Below are positions 45,691 to 57,244 of a DNA stretch of 64,000 bases, piece after piece (position 1 is the first letter of the stretch; the number at the start of each line of letters is the position of its first letter). Source of the stretch: Eurosta solidaginis (lineage: Eukaryota; Arthropoda; Insecta; Diptera; Tephritidae); contig NC_090319.1 of NCBI RefSeq assembly GCF_040869045.1, positions 360,113,739 through 360,177,738 on the forward strand. The letters are read 5' to 3'. Below the pieces are notes generated by a model, which made no database searches, had not been told where the DNA came from, and saw nothing but the letters and a program-made list of their open reading frames with translations. Position numbers and translations under genes: made by a program.

Positions 45691-46009
45691 CACGTCTACA
45701 ATTTCCGACGTTGGGACATAGGTCAATAAAAGAAGCTCGTTTAATTACAAGATCCTTTTGAATACCACCAAACTTCCAATTCAACTTCTAAGGCTTACTT
45801 ACAATTATGTGTCATTGGTGGCTGTTTAGGTGCGTGGTTTACCAAGTATGAGGCTAAGTGAAGCGAGATATAAAGTTCTGGATAATATCTTTCCAGCAAT
45901 CTCGAAGAATAAGAATTTCCACTGCTTTCAAGGAACAGGACAAGAGTTGGTTCGGCTTGAGTATCGTCGAACCGGCTTGTGCGAATAAACCATTTTAAGG
46001 GGAAAAATG
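45691..46009. other. Unannotated interval
   Basis: Contains a minus-strand gtaagtaag donor-like site near 45790-45800 after an open stretch, but no confirmed exon. Confidence 0.35.
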
Positions 46010-46860
46010 CCGTCGATAGGTGGCGCCAGGATCATGATTTTTAAAAACGTACCGTTGACCTAGAGAACTGAAGCTTTAAACATGGTTTGCAGTGCAGTGC
46101 AAACTTTGCACCCAATTAAATTGCAAACAATTTTTATCGGGTGGGGGAATCTTATGATTGATTGAAGTAACATCTCAATGAGCAAGAAACTTGAAAATTT
46201 ACACTTGGTTCAGGGCACCGTGAAAATACAATACATGGGAAAATGCCGCCAGGTGGCGCACGGGTCGATATGATTAACAAATCTATATGAGATTTTGAGT
46301 TTTTGAATCGGGTTACTAGCTATAAACTTTAAATTAAAATGTTCAAATGGCAATGACAGTTTAGCATATATGACAAAAAAGTTTCGCTAGGTGTCGCTCG
46401 AACCTAGATATTTGGGAAAAGTGTGCGAATTGGATGGAATCTTGCGATCTCGCCATTGAGCTTAAAACTTAATATCTCATAGGTAATTCATAACAAGATA
46501 GCAATGCATGAAATAAGTGTAGAAATTCCGGTAGGTGGCGCCCGGCCGAGATAATAAGGAATTTTATATCAAACAGGGAAATCTCGCGATTATGTTTTAA
46601 GAAACTTTCTATTAAACTACAAAGTTGCAACCTTATAGATAGTTAAGATGACCCAAGCAATGCAACGGGAGGAGAAAAATGGTCCGCTAGGTGGCGCACT
46701 GGTCGAGATAATTAAAAAATCATACCAAACTAGGAATCCTGCTATCGGTGTTTAAATAGCTTTCCGACAAGCTCAAGACTTTAAATTTTAAGCGCATCTC
46801 AGACGCTAAAAGGAGTGCAATACCTATCACACAAATTTCCGGTAGATTAATTTTGATTTT
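46010..46860 (-). repeat. ~150-bp tandem array, reverse orientation of 32265-33050
   Basis: GGTAGGTGGCGCCCGG-type landmarks fall at about 46016, 46251, 46389, 46532, 46690 and a remnant at 46846. Intervals of 138-158 bp appear after the first, which spans more than one degraded unit. Complementary landmarks (GCGCCACCT..CGG, TATCTCG) occur in the array at 32265-33050. Confidence 0.75.
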
Positions 46861-46977
46861 GAAATTTTAACAGTAGTACAACAGCTCATCGGAAATATAA
46901 GATAAAATACAATTACTTAACATATTATAACTATGTACCTTTGTTGGGTAAGTAAGCTGCATGGAATAGCAATTTTT

Positions 46978-47496
46978 ATACTCAGCTGGGCAGAGCTCAC
47001 AGAGTATATTAATTTTGTTCCCATAACGGTACCCCATAACGACATAAACTAATCGAGATAGATATAGACTTCTATATATCAAAATGATCTGGGCGAAAAA
47101 ATAAATTAATTTAGCCATATCCGTCCGTCCGTCCGTCTGTCCGTCTGAATTGAGTAAATTTTGAGGTATCTTAATAAAATTTTGTATGTAAGTTCTTGGG
47201 CATACATCTCAGAACGCTATTTAAAATCGGACTATAACGGCGCCCACTTTTTCGATATCGAAAATTTCGAAAAACCGAAAAAGAGCGATAATTCATTACC
47301 AAAGACGGATAAAGCGATGAAACTTGGTAGGTGGGTTGATCTTATGACGCAGAATAGAAAATTAGTAAAATTTGGGCAATGGGCTTGGCAGCGCCCACTT
47401 TTAAAAGAAGGTAATTTAAAATTTTTCAAGCTGTAATTTGGCTGCTGAGTTCGTAATGTTCGGTTACACCCGAACTTAGCCTTCCTTACTTGTTTT
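46978..47496. mobile_element. Dispersed repeat CTCAGCTG...TTACTTGTTT, copy 2
   Basis: Preceded by TATA and starting CTCAGCTGGGCAGAGCTCAC. Full-length match to 36285-36819 in the same orientation. The purine-rich minus and plus frames within it are not conserved. Confidence 0.85.
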
Positions 47497-47879
47497 CATT
47501 TACATTGTGTAAATATTTGAGGACACACTAAACAAGGACAGTTCTTTAAATGTTAATATATCCTCTTTATTTTGTAGCTCCTCTTATTTACATTGCGAAG
47601 GAGAAGAAAGTAGTTAATTCTAAAACCGCCTAATGTATGCATGGAGGTACTGAGGTACTACATATGTAGGTGTGTATTGTAAAAACAATCTTAGACATAA
47701 CATTAGCAATGTGAGAAGACATTTGTGTTGTAACGGAACACAAAGTTTCACGCAACACAAACAAGAAAAGTTATTTTGCCATGGCAAGTATTGTTTGCAA
47801 ATTTGGTTGCATGTGCAATGTCATGTGCGATTTCTGGAATATGTTTACCATAAGTAAAAAAAATATATACATTTTCTTG
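47497..47879. other. Unannotated interval
   Basis: Nothing recognised. Confidence 0.35.
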
Positions 47880-48187
47880 GTGCGATTTACGTCGAGGAAT
47901 CTTAGGCCGATATCTCTTCAGCGTAATGCTTCTTTTACTGCAAATTTGTTGGCCGGGATCCACATTTTTTATGCCGCCTCCGAACGACAGCTGCAATGCA
48001 GATGAATATGCACTGAGACGCTTTTCATGAAGATATATACACTACCAAGCCTCCGTTTAGAAAATCGTTTTTTTTTTTTTTTTGAAATAACTTTTTCCTA
48101 AATTTTCGATGTTGCCTTTCTCGGAATTTGAACCCAAAACCTTTGATGTGGTAGGCGGACCACGCTAATATTGCACCACGGCTACCA
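47880..48187 (-). mobile_element. tRNA-derived SINE, copy 3 (old)
   Basis: The minus-strand head GTGGTGCAATATTAGCGTGG and box B region GGTTCAAATTCC are recognisable, then the body with TGCCGTTCGGAG-type sequence (GTCGTTCGGAGGCGGCAT). It has many substitutions and an expanded T run at 48069-48085. Confidence 0.78.
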
Positions 48188-48675
48188 CATATACCATAAG
48201 TACATGGTACATATAAAGGTGCACACTGATGTAGCATGAAAATAGCTAATGAGGAACTGACTCAACTATTTTAATTGCATCACTGGCGCCTGTCCTTCTC
48301 GTTTTAATAAGTGGCTTGATTTATGTGTCTACTTGGTAACCTACAAAATCGGGCATCACGACATTAAATTTTTTCAGATAGAAAATGACTCATATTAAAT
48401 GTGCACGTACGTTAAAGGCTTTATTTTCGAATTCGAGCTCAAGACTTTATAAGTTATGTTTGTTTTGATAATTACACTGTGCAACACTTGGCTGGATAAT
48501 GGGCCAAGCCAATTATTTTGAAGATATTGGTTTAAAATTAACGAAAAAGTTTCCCCATTTTTTGAACCAACCTGTGAATATATAAAATTTAACTTTCGAA
48601 GTTCGAAATTTGGCCCAGCCTAATACATTTTGTGTATTTGTTGTATTTAAAATATTGCAAAAGAAAACTTAAAGC
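48188..48675. other. Unannotated AT-rich interval
   Basis: Nothing recognised. Confidence 0.35.
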
Positions 48676-48757
48676 TTGGTGTAGGTTAGGTTGAACTGGC
48701 CGGTCCATGAGGACCTCACATAGACTGAATGATAACAAGATACGGAACTAGCGAAGT
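48676..48757 (-). mobile_element. LINE 3' tail fragment
   Basis: GTTAGGTTGAACTGGCCGGT and GAGGACCTCACATAGACTGA match 60410-60460. It is the end of a LINE 3' UTR in minus orientation with its AACCTAAC tail. It abuts the Penelope element. Confidence 0.55.
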
Positions 48758-50190
48758 TTACTGCAACGCTGTGAAGAGACTACAATACAGTGGGCCCGCA
48801 TCACGATTTACTGAGACATTTTTGTTTACATAAATATGTAACGATTCTAAAATATTCAATCTATTTACATTATATTCAGATTTAATTAATTTGCAATCGT
48901 CAAAACTTATAGAGTGCTGATTCGATAAAGCGTGTTCAGCGATTCCACTTTTCGGTTCAATATTGTTTATGTATTTCAAGTGTTCGTTAAACCTGGTCCA
49001 AATAGTGCGAGTCGATTGGCCTATGTATTTTGCGCCACATTCTTTCCCTTCGTCGTCATCTTTGTATGAGGAAGTGATGGAGTAAATTCCAGGTTGGTCC
49101 AGACTAGCACACTTTTCTTTGGCAGAATTCAATAAGGATTTGAGTTTTGTTGTCGTTTTCGCAGCCACTTTTATATCTACTTCATTAAATATTTTTTTAA
49201 TATTATTAAAAGATCGCGAATCATATGTCATGCTACACAAAGACCTATTTTTATCTTCCACGCCTACCGTTTCGAAAAAAGAACTGCTCTCAAGTCGATC
49301 CTTTTTGGTTCGGTGTTTTCTCGCTAGTTGCTCTATACTGCTAGAGCAATACCGATTTGTTTCTGCAATATGTATTATTGTCTGCTTTTCTTTTTTATAT
49401 GCGTCATCGCTCAGTGGGACATTTACAAGACGATGCACCATCGAATTGAAAGCAGGTAATTTGTGAGAGTAGTGATGGTTCGACTCAATTGTGATAAAGC
49501 GCTCAGTCGATGTCGGTTTCCGATAAGTATTAAATTCGATAACTCCGTCAGTATTGTGTTTAAGTTTTAAGTACAAAAAGAGCAACTCATTGTTGGTTTC
49601 GTGCTCGCATGTAAATTGTATGGAATTATTCATTGAATTAAGTATATTTAGTGTCTGCTGGATTTTGTCTCCCTCAATAATAATAAAGCAGTCATCAACA
49701 TATCGACTGTAAAAGCGTGGAAAGCGAGAGCTTCGAATTAGCTGTTCTTCTATTGTGTTCATGAACAAATTGCAAAGAAAGGGGGTTATGTATAACCCCA
49801 TAGGTAAACCATCCGTTTGTTCATAGAACTCACCTCTAAACTGGAAAAAGGATTGGCTACTGCAAGTATACCTTAAGTCAAATAGTGCATTGGCGATCGT
49901 CGGATTAATATTTTGTTTATCAAGCCAAATACGAAGTTATATCGAGTGACGCAAAACAATCCTTGGAAGTCAGATGTAAATTTTTAATATTTTCGATAAA
50001 TTCCAGGGAATTTTTTATCGAGAAATTATCGAAGCGTTTGAGCTGCCTGAAGTAGCTACTCAGCCATGCTACAATATTTGCTATGGGCGAAGTGTATCCA
50101 TCAATAATAGGTCTAAATTTGTTGCCCGGCTTATGAGCCTTGTATAAGCCATATAAACAGGGCACACGCACATACTATTTGTGCATTTTT
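48758..50190 (-). pseudogene. Penelope-like element: RT plus GIY-YIG endonuclease
   Basis: The upstream frame (50171-49925) has VPCLYGLYKAHKPG and KFRPIIDGYTSPIAN, then CFASLDIT. A frameshift follows, and the next frame has FFQFRGEFYEQTDGLPMG joined to the 347-codon frame at 49801-48758. In that frame YVDD is at residues 34-37. The GIY-YIG domain starts at GIY 238-240, with KYIG 258-261, Arg 270 and Glu 319 in the expected places. The order RT then GIY-YIG defines Penelope. The N-terminus is truncated and one frameshift is visible, but the last 1.04 kb is fully open. It interrupts the LOA element described next. Confidence 0.92.
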
Positions 50191-50277
50191 TTGTCTCATC
50201 GGCGACCCAACAAATCCGAATACTTTTTTCGACATTCCAGCACTTTTTTCCTCATTTTTGGAAGAGGATCCTTTACC

Positions 50278-51680
50278 TTATTGTAGTTCCCTTCCTCTAT
50301 TAAGGTACTTATACCTCATATTCTTATCATTTGGTGATTTTACGGCGCTATTGAAAAAACTGGATTTTTTGAGCTTTTTCGATTTTGATTTTGAAGTTAA
50401 AGCCTGCTTTAATTTATAACGTACGTTTTCCGTCATCTCGGGTTCTATTTTTCCGAGAACTGACACATTGGCATACAGTGCAGCCGTCGGGGTTGTTTTC
50501 AGGGCTCCCGTAAAACTAAGCATAGTCTGCATAGCCCCTCTAATTGTTTGAGGTAAGTTGTTTTTCCACCAAACAAGAACTTCATAGTAAAGAATAGGGT
50601 TTACAATCGCTGTAAAAACCCAATGATAAAAAGAGGGCGATAAACCCCACGTGCACCCCGGCATTCTTTTACATGCAAAAAGTGCCGTTGAGGCCTTCCT
50701 CACGCTCTCCTCCACGTTGAGTTTCCATGACAGCTTACTGTCTGGGATGATTCCTAGATATTTTGTGCAAGGTTTCTCCTGTAGGGTCACCCCTTCTAAA
50801 TTAGGCCTGGTCAAATTTGGGACCTTGTACCTCTTTGTAAACAAGACCATATCCGTCTTCTTCGGGTTGGCTGTCAACCCGACATTAGATGTCCAGGTAT
50901 GAATATCCCGAAGCGCCCGATCCATCAAAGAGCTAATCGTTGCAAGGCATTGTCCACTTATGACAATTGCAACGTCATCTGCGTAAGCCGTAAGTTTTAC
51001 GGGTCACTCATCGAATCGCCTGAGCAGTTGGTTGATGACCAGCGTCCACAGCAGAGGTGATAGCACCCCTCCCTGCGGCGTCCCACTGTCCACTGAGGCT
51101 TTATGCTTGGTATGCTTCTATGCATTAGAAGCCACTTGGTCTGGATATCATTCCATCAGCAATACTCCCATAATCTAATGATTTCTCGAAGCGTCGTCTG
51201 CTGTGCCATTGTTAATAGCCAATTGACATGACTCAACCCACTCAGCCAGAGTTCAAACAGCCGTGTATAACAACCTGAATCGATTGCCAAGCCAAGCGTA
51301 GACAACCACTTGGTACCACCAGAAGCCTATGGCGTACATCTAGTCATCTTTCTTAAGATTGTGTCTCCATCCCACTCCGCTTCGACAGTTTCATTAGACT
51401 CCTAAACCAACAAGACCCTTTCGGTTGCGCCAGGCCGAGCATATTCTATGTATATGTCTAAAACGGCATCCAGAGTAACTACTTTGTGTTTTGTCGTTTA
51501 TAGTTTTTTTTATTTGTAATAGGGACGAGATCCGTTTGGGTTTTCCCGCCCCTACAGCGGGCATGCCGCATTATCGGCAGTAACTCTCCAGAAATTCCGT
51601 GCCGTAAATTCAAACCAATTAGGCGCTCCAATGCTCTTAGAAGACAAGAAGAGAGACTAATCATTCTGAAATATTTAGCG
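50278..51680 (-). pseudogene. LOA-type LINE RT pseudogene interrupted by Penelope
   Basis: From high to low coordinates: ISLSSCLLRALERLIGLNLR (51664-51600), an eroded middle, then GTPQGGVLSPLLWTLVINQL, a TGA, LTAYADDVAIVISGQ, and the open frame 50928-50278 with TANPKKTDMVLFTKRYKVPN and CKRMPGCTWGLSPS. After GALKTTPTAALYANVS (about 50470) it loses resemblance to the LOA copy at 53055-55520. The sequence from about 50470 to 50200 probably belongs to, or was brought in with, the Penelope element. Confidence 0.82.
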
Positions 51681-52439
51681 TAATCGTGAACGCTCGTACT
51701 GGCTTTTGAAATGACAGCAACATTGAGAAGCCCGGTTTAAAGCAGTTATTGTAACTGAGGAGCAATCCCAAACTATTTTAAAGTATCGCAGAAGTAGTGC
51801 CATCTGAGCACGGAGATATGTAGGATTAATTGCAAAATTTACAAGGTGGCATTCATGCAGGCAGAGCCATAGATCGCAGAAGTAGTGGCAATACTTAGCC
51901 AGGAGACTTATAGGATTAATGGACACACAAGTTGGTTTTTTCGAAAAGAGACGACAGGCAAAGCCAACGATCGCCAGCGTTGCAGGGGAACGTTCCTGGG
52001 GAAGTGACTTTATGGTTGTAATATTATTTTTAGAGCTGAAGGATTGTACTTTTGAAGCACGAGGCAAGAGTGCGACCACTTTTAGGGAGAACTATAGGCA
52101 GGGTGCTCGAAAAATGCTTAGCAATCACTTTGCGAATCTACTTGCTTCGTCACGCAATCGGATTGATTATCTGTGCATTGCAATGTGTTTGAAGCAGAAA
52201 TTCTAGTGAGGGGAGCATTCGAAAAGTCTCCTTGAACAAGACACAACGAAAATATAAAGGACCTCACGGAATGAGGGGTTCGATGACTTTAAAGGTTCAG
52301 CTTCATATCAAATTGTTCCAGACATGTTCGCGCTGGTACTTTAATGGTACTTTTTTACCGGATCAACATCCGGCAAAGAACTACTATCAACATCGAAAAA
52401 ACTTTTCAAAGCCTTTGGGAAGTCTTATTATCGCTAGAG
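51681..52439. other. Unannotated interval with a short duplication
   Basis: ATCGCAGAAGTAGTG occurs at 51784 and 51873 (89 bp apart), with GGAG..TATAGGATTAAT after each. No gene. The 95- and 134-codon frames here overlap on opposite strands and lack features. Confidence 0.4.
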
Positions 52440-52452
52440 TAAGCAGAAGAAG

Positions 52453-52819
52453 TGGCGGCCACCGTGATGTGATGGTAGCGTACTCCGCCTACCACACCGG
52501 ATGCCCTGGGTTCAAACCCCGGGCAAAGCAACATCAAAAATTTTAGAAATAAGGGTTTTCAATTAGAAGAAAATTTTTCTAAGCGGGTTCGCCCCTTGGC
52601 AGTGTTTGGCAAGCGCTCCGGGTGTATTTCTGCCATGAAAAGCTCTCAGTGAAAACTCATCTGCCTTGCAGATGCCGTTCGGAGTCGGCATAAAATCATG
52701 TAGGTCCCGTCCCGCCAATCTGTAGGGAAAATCAAGAGGAGCACGACGCAAATTGGAAGAGAAGCTCGGCCTCAGATCTCTTCGCAGGTTATCGCGCCTT
52801 ACATTTATTTTTTATTGTT
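52453..52819 (+). mobile_element. tRNA-derived SINE, copy 4, intact insertion
   Basis: 367 bp. The head has ATGTGATGGTAGCGTACTCC (box A region) and GGTTCAAACCCCGGG (box B), then the family body and a T-rich end (TTTATTTTTTATTGT). It is flanked by the perfect 13-bp duplication TAAGCAGAAGAAG at 52440-52452 and 52820-52832. This is the best-defined SINE in the window and fixes the family boundaries. Confidence 0.95.
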
Positions 52820-52832
52820 TAAGCAGAAGAAG

Positions 52833-53054
52833 AAAGTATTAAAACACATACACAATTAATAGCAATATCAAGCGTTTTAAGGTCAGTTTACCCAGATCTA
52901 GAATTGACACCCATAAAGTTGCAGCAGTTTGTACTGGCCATTGGAATACCGACACACATGTGGATAAGTTGGGTAAACCGCATTATGACCAATGATGCGC
53001 TAGTGTTCGAACCTCCATTCTAACTGAGCTTCCTAGGTTTAAGTTTGTATTTTG
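52833..53054. other. Unannotated interval
   Basis: Possible eroded LINE RNase H coding (EFTHIKLQQFVLAIG...) was considered but is not secure. Confidence 0.3.
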
Positions 53055-53395
53055 GACTGATAGGTTAGGTTAGGTTGCAAGGGCTGAGCTGGACACTATG
53101 GTGACAGCTCACTACTTAGGCAACCAATGGGCCCATTGTAATACCCTATACGGTCTCAAAAAGGACCCCTACCCCGCCTAAAGCGGATCTAACCACCTTG
53201 TGGAAATTATAAATTTTGCTAGAGCAAACGATAGAACTGATTAGTTTAAAATCAGAAGCACTCCCGTGCGCCCCTTGTCATATGAGGTCCAGGTTTGCCT
53301 GCATGTCTCACACGATGATATGGCTGACCATAGTCCATTTGCAATTCTTATAGTGCTTGTGTTCACACGAAGCCTGAAAGTGGCCATGGGTATAC

Positions 53396-54390
53396 CTACC
53401 GAATCATTTCCCGGAAGGATAAAGTCGGTGGTGCCTCTTCTGGCCAGCTCGTCTGCTCTGCAATTTCCTTCAATATCCCTGTGCCCAGGCTGATACTGAA
53501 GTGCTGAGCCATCTCGTTAAGAGATCTGCGGCATTCAGTGACCGACTTTGCGTTGTCGATGAATGAGTCCAAGGCCTTTAATGCGGCTTGGCTGTCTGAG
53601 AAAATAAATACCCGTTTACCATCCTTAGGCATAGACCCGATATGGTTCACAGCCCTGTGTATTGCTAGCTTTTCCGCTTGGTAAACACTACAGTGATCTG
53701 GTAGGCGAAAAGAGACCTCTAGACCCAGATCCGGCGAAAAGAGGCCTGCTCCCACCTTCCCGTCAAGCTTAGAACAATCCGTGAATATGTTGATGGCACC
53801 CGGTACCGTATGTTGTCTGGTATTCCAGTCCTGTCGCGATGGTATATATATACTATAGTTTTTAGCGAAGACGTTCTTTGGCGTGCAGTAGTCAGTGCGC
53901 ACCGGTATTGGGACTGGGGCGTTCGTGCCCAAGATTGTTGCGTGCCCACTAGATCCATTTGACCAGAGACCTGTTTCCCTTATGCGTAGAGCGGCAATGA
54001 CCGCTATTTCCTTCGTCACCAGGTCAAGAGGTGGAAGGTATAGCATTGTGTTGCGTGCTTCAGATGGAGTGGAGCCGAGAGCCCCGGTGATGCAGATCTC
54101 CGAACTCCGTTGCACCTTTTGAAGCGTTTTAAGATAGGTAGTTTTAGCTAGCGCAGGCCACCAGACCAAGGCACCATAAAGAAGAATCGGGCGCACAATG
54201 GCTGTATAAATACAGTAGGTCACCTTAGGGGAAAATCCCCAGGAGGTGCCAATTGCCCTCTTGCAGGTGAACAGCGCTGCTGCTGCCTTCTTGCATCGCT
54301 CCACTATATGGTCACTCCATAATAACTTCCTATCAAGGATGACTCCCAAATACTTGACTTGATCACTAAACGCTAAAAACGTACCCCCAA
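53396..54390 (-). pseudogene. LOA RT thumb and RNase H domain
   Basis: Begins AFSDQVKYLGVILDRKLLW, then CKRAIGTSWGFSPKVTY and RPILLYGALVWWPAL. RNase H follows with INIFTDCSKLDGKVGAGLF, where Cys replaces the usual Gly after the catalytic Asp, then SVYQAEKLAIHRAV (Glu) and FIFSDSQAALKAL (Asp). The final PGHRDIEGN motif is in another frame after a frameshift near 53490. The related fragment at 2-595 continues the domain order. Confidence 0.88.
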
Positions 54391-55515
54391 TTCGGTGTTA
54401 GATTTGGCACTTTGTACCTCCTCGTGAAGAGGACAAGCTCGGTTTTATCCGGGTTGACTTCCAAACCTGTGGCTGTGGCCCAGTGCGAAATTTTGGATAG
54501 TGCCCCTTCCATTAGGTTGCAAAGAATTTGCGGAAATTTCCCCCGCATGGTGACGCAGATGTCATCTGCATACACGATCACTTGGTGACCTTCTGATTCC
54601 ATGAGGCGTTGTAGTTGGTTGACGGTAACCACCCGAAGTAGCGGAGAGAGAACACCTCCCTGCGGAGTGCCTCTGCCGATCGGTCTGCGGATCACGCATC
54701 CACCTAGCTCAGTTTTAATCTGCCTACGCGTAAGCAGATTGTATACAAAACCCCACCAGGTAGGTGTCAACCCCCAGATCGGTCAGCGCCGAGGTGATGG
54801 CCTCCGGGAGAACGTTGTTGAAGGCACCCGCTATATCTAGAATTGCCACCAATGTGTATTCCTTGAGGTCTAGTGACCTTTCGATAACGGATACCAGTGA
54901 GTGCAAGGCCGTATCAGTTGACCTGCCCTTAGTATATGCATGCTGAGCTTGCGAAAGAAGCGACGGCTCAATCCTACACCTGATGTAGTCCTCTAGGAGT
55001 CTTTCGTGTGCTTTAAGCAAAAAAGAAGATAAGCTTATAGGCCTATAATCATTTGGTTTAGAGTGGAAGGGTTTCCCTGCCTTGGGGATAAAGACCACGT
55101 TGACTTCGCTCCACGATACTGGTACGTAATTGAGCCTAAGGCAACCTATAAACATCCCTTTTATCCAGGGCCTTATAAGTTCGGCAATATACTGTAGCTG
55201 AGCCGGAAAAATTCCATCCGGCCCCGGCGATTTATAGGGCTTGAAGGTCTGTAAAGCCCATTCTATACTTTTATCATCTGTGATTTCGCTTATCAGCTGA
55301 TCATTAGGTGACCCTCCGCTGACAATACTTGAAGACACGCCCGCACTTGCTGGGAAGTGTGTACCCATTAGCAAGTTTATGGTTTCAGCGCTGGAGTCCG
55401 TCCAGTGCCCATCCGGCTTTTGGACGTAACTTAGCTGAGTTGGAGATTCCGATAGCACCTTTCCGTAGCACCTTCGGCCGCAGACTGCCGATTTTAGACT
55501 AAAGTGTCGTGACAA
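54366..55515 (-). pseudogene. LOA-type reverse transcriptase
   Basis: The upstream frame has KPYKSPGPDGIFPAQLQ, NVVFIPKAGKPFHSKPNDYR, PISLSSFLLKAHERLLEDYI and AILDIAGAFNNV (first catalytic Asp). A frameshift near 54745 leads into GFVYNLLTRRQIKTELGG, RGTPQGGVLSPLL and VIVYADDICVTM (YADD box), then TGLEVNPDKTELVLFTRRY. A second frameshift near 54370 leads to the thumb. All RT blocks are present, so the loss of function comes from the frameshifts. Confidence 0.9.
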
Positions 55516-55520
55516 GCACC

Positions 55521-56892
55521 TATGCCATCATAGAGGCTCAGAAACGATTACCCCTCATCACTCCTTAAATTCATACTAGCACCTTCAGGCGTGCCAAACT
55601 GCCAGAGAGATTGTGACGCGATTTTTGTTTTATTTTTTTTTTTTTTTTTGTGTAACTAACCGGAAGTCCCTCTTTGTAAAATAATGGGGAGTTATGGAAA
55701 TGGAGCTCTTAAGTATTCTTGATTTGATCAACAGATCCGCTTCAAGATTAAATAGAATTTGTAAGGTTCGATGACATCAGGACAGCATCTGAATATCTAC
55801 TTGAGATGCCTGGATTGCGGCCAAAGGATCAACCTGGCAAATCAATTTTAAAGTCAGCAACTACTCATAATAAAATTCAATATTTATTACGTTAGGCGAG
55901 ATTCTACAATATTAACTTGAGGAAATATTTACAATTGAAATATTTACACTTGAGCTCGCCAGTTGCTCCTTCAGTAGTCATTCTAACTGTATTTCAATTC
56001 CACTCAAATAACCTAAGTGCAGATGAGAAAATCTTTATTTATTTGCAACACCTTTAAATCGTAGCCACAACACAAGTGCCACATTTGCCACAATGGCAAC
56101 AACAACAAATTTACTGAATAGCTGCAGAGTTGAGCAGTCTCAATGAAATCTCAACAACACAAATCGATAAGTGTTTCTTGGCAAATAAAGAAAAATACAA
56201 ACAAACCAAAGCTTAAGTAAAGGATTTTAGCAACGACAACAACAACTCTCAATTCAACTTAAAAACCGCAATACCACAAACCGCCCAATGCATGCATAAA
56301 AAACAACAACAAAAGTAACCACATATACCAATGCAACATATGGTTATATGAAATCTGAAATCTGGAGGGGGGTTCACAAGGGACACACAAAGGGCATGGA
56401 CAGGAAGCAGTGCTTGCAACCATAAGCGTTAAATGAGACCACACTCACATAGACCACACATACACATACATATGTGAACACAAAATCCATTGCATTTGGC
56501 ATTATTCTCTAGACCGACCAGTAAGAGCAATCTGATTTGAGTCTACGTAAAGTTGCAATTGCAAGCAGACCGGACCGTGAGTTGCGTGGTTTAAGTGAGT
56601 CAGTCGGTAGCTGTGACTGAAATGAAATCAGTATCAGCTGAATTGCACAGAAATCCGATTTAATACAGTTATATGATATATACAATTGCACATGAAATAT
56701 GTATATTTAAGTCTGCACACATACACACACAAACTCACACATATTATCATTTAAATTGATAAATTGAAGTGCGTTTTTGGTCACAAACTATTCAGAAAGC
56801 TTAATATCAAGAAACCTGGTGTACCATGTGAAAATGTGCTCAAGAAGTATCAGACATAATACACGAATTTATATTCTATGTAGTACATACAT
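55521..56892. other. Unannotated interval
   Basis: Contains a T run at 55626-55648, CAA-rich stretches near 56100-56320, and CACA repeats near 56715-56740. No gene recognised. Confidence 0.4.
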
Positions 56893-56894
56893 TA

Positions 56895-57171
56895 GGGTGG
56901 GTCAAATGTATTGTTGAAAAGGCACATCCAATTTCTGAATCTATGAGTCATACTGAGTAATATTGTCAATGGGACCATAGGTCTGAAATGAATTTCGAGC
57001 CTCCCTAATTTTGTTAGAAAATTTTATATCAAAATTTTCACACTTGATTAGGGAGGCTCGAAATTCATTTCAGACCTATGGTCCCATGGACAATATTACT
57101 CAGTATGACCCATAGATTCAGAAACTGATGTGCACCTGAAGTTTTTTCCCCCCATACAATTTGAGCCGCCC
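56895..57171. mobile_element. Foldback MITE with TA target duplication
   Basis: 277 bp. The ends GGGTGGGTC and GAGCCGCCC (imperfect inverted repeats) extend into ~115-bp arms that are almost perfectly complementary (for example ATGGGACCATAGGTCTGAAA and its reverse). TA flanks each end (56893-56894 and 57172-57173), as in Tc1/mariner-derived MITEs. The centre is only ~37 bp. Confidence 0.9.
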
Positions 57172-57244
57172 TAATATACATACATGCATATATGATTGCA
57201 AATGTGCGCAAATACCACTTGTAGAATAGACCGAATGTGAATTC

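Larger units (their letters stand above)
53055..55520 (-). mobile_element. LOA-type LINE, longest copy
   Basis: Minus strand: RT (55515-54400), RNase H (about 53900-53400), then a 3' region ending in the reversed TAACCTAACC tail at about 53057-53074. The endonuclease and ORF1 are absent (5' truncation near 55520). Three or four frameshifts separate otherwise open frames. The C-terminal Cys domain seen at 266-595 appears deleted. Confidence 0.85.

Noticed and set aside
51675..52206. Overlapping 134- and 95-codon frames on opposite strands
   Set aside because: No motif, no splice context, and both cross a short DNA duplication.
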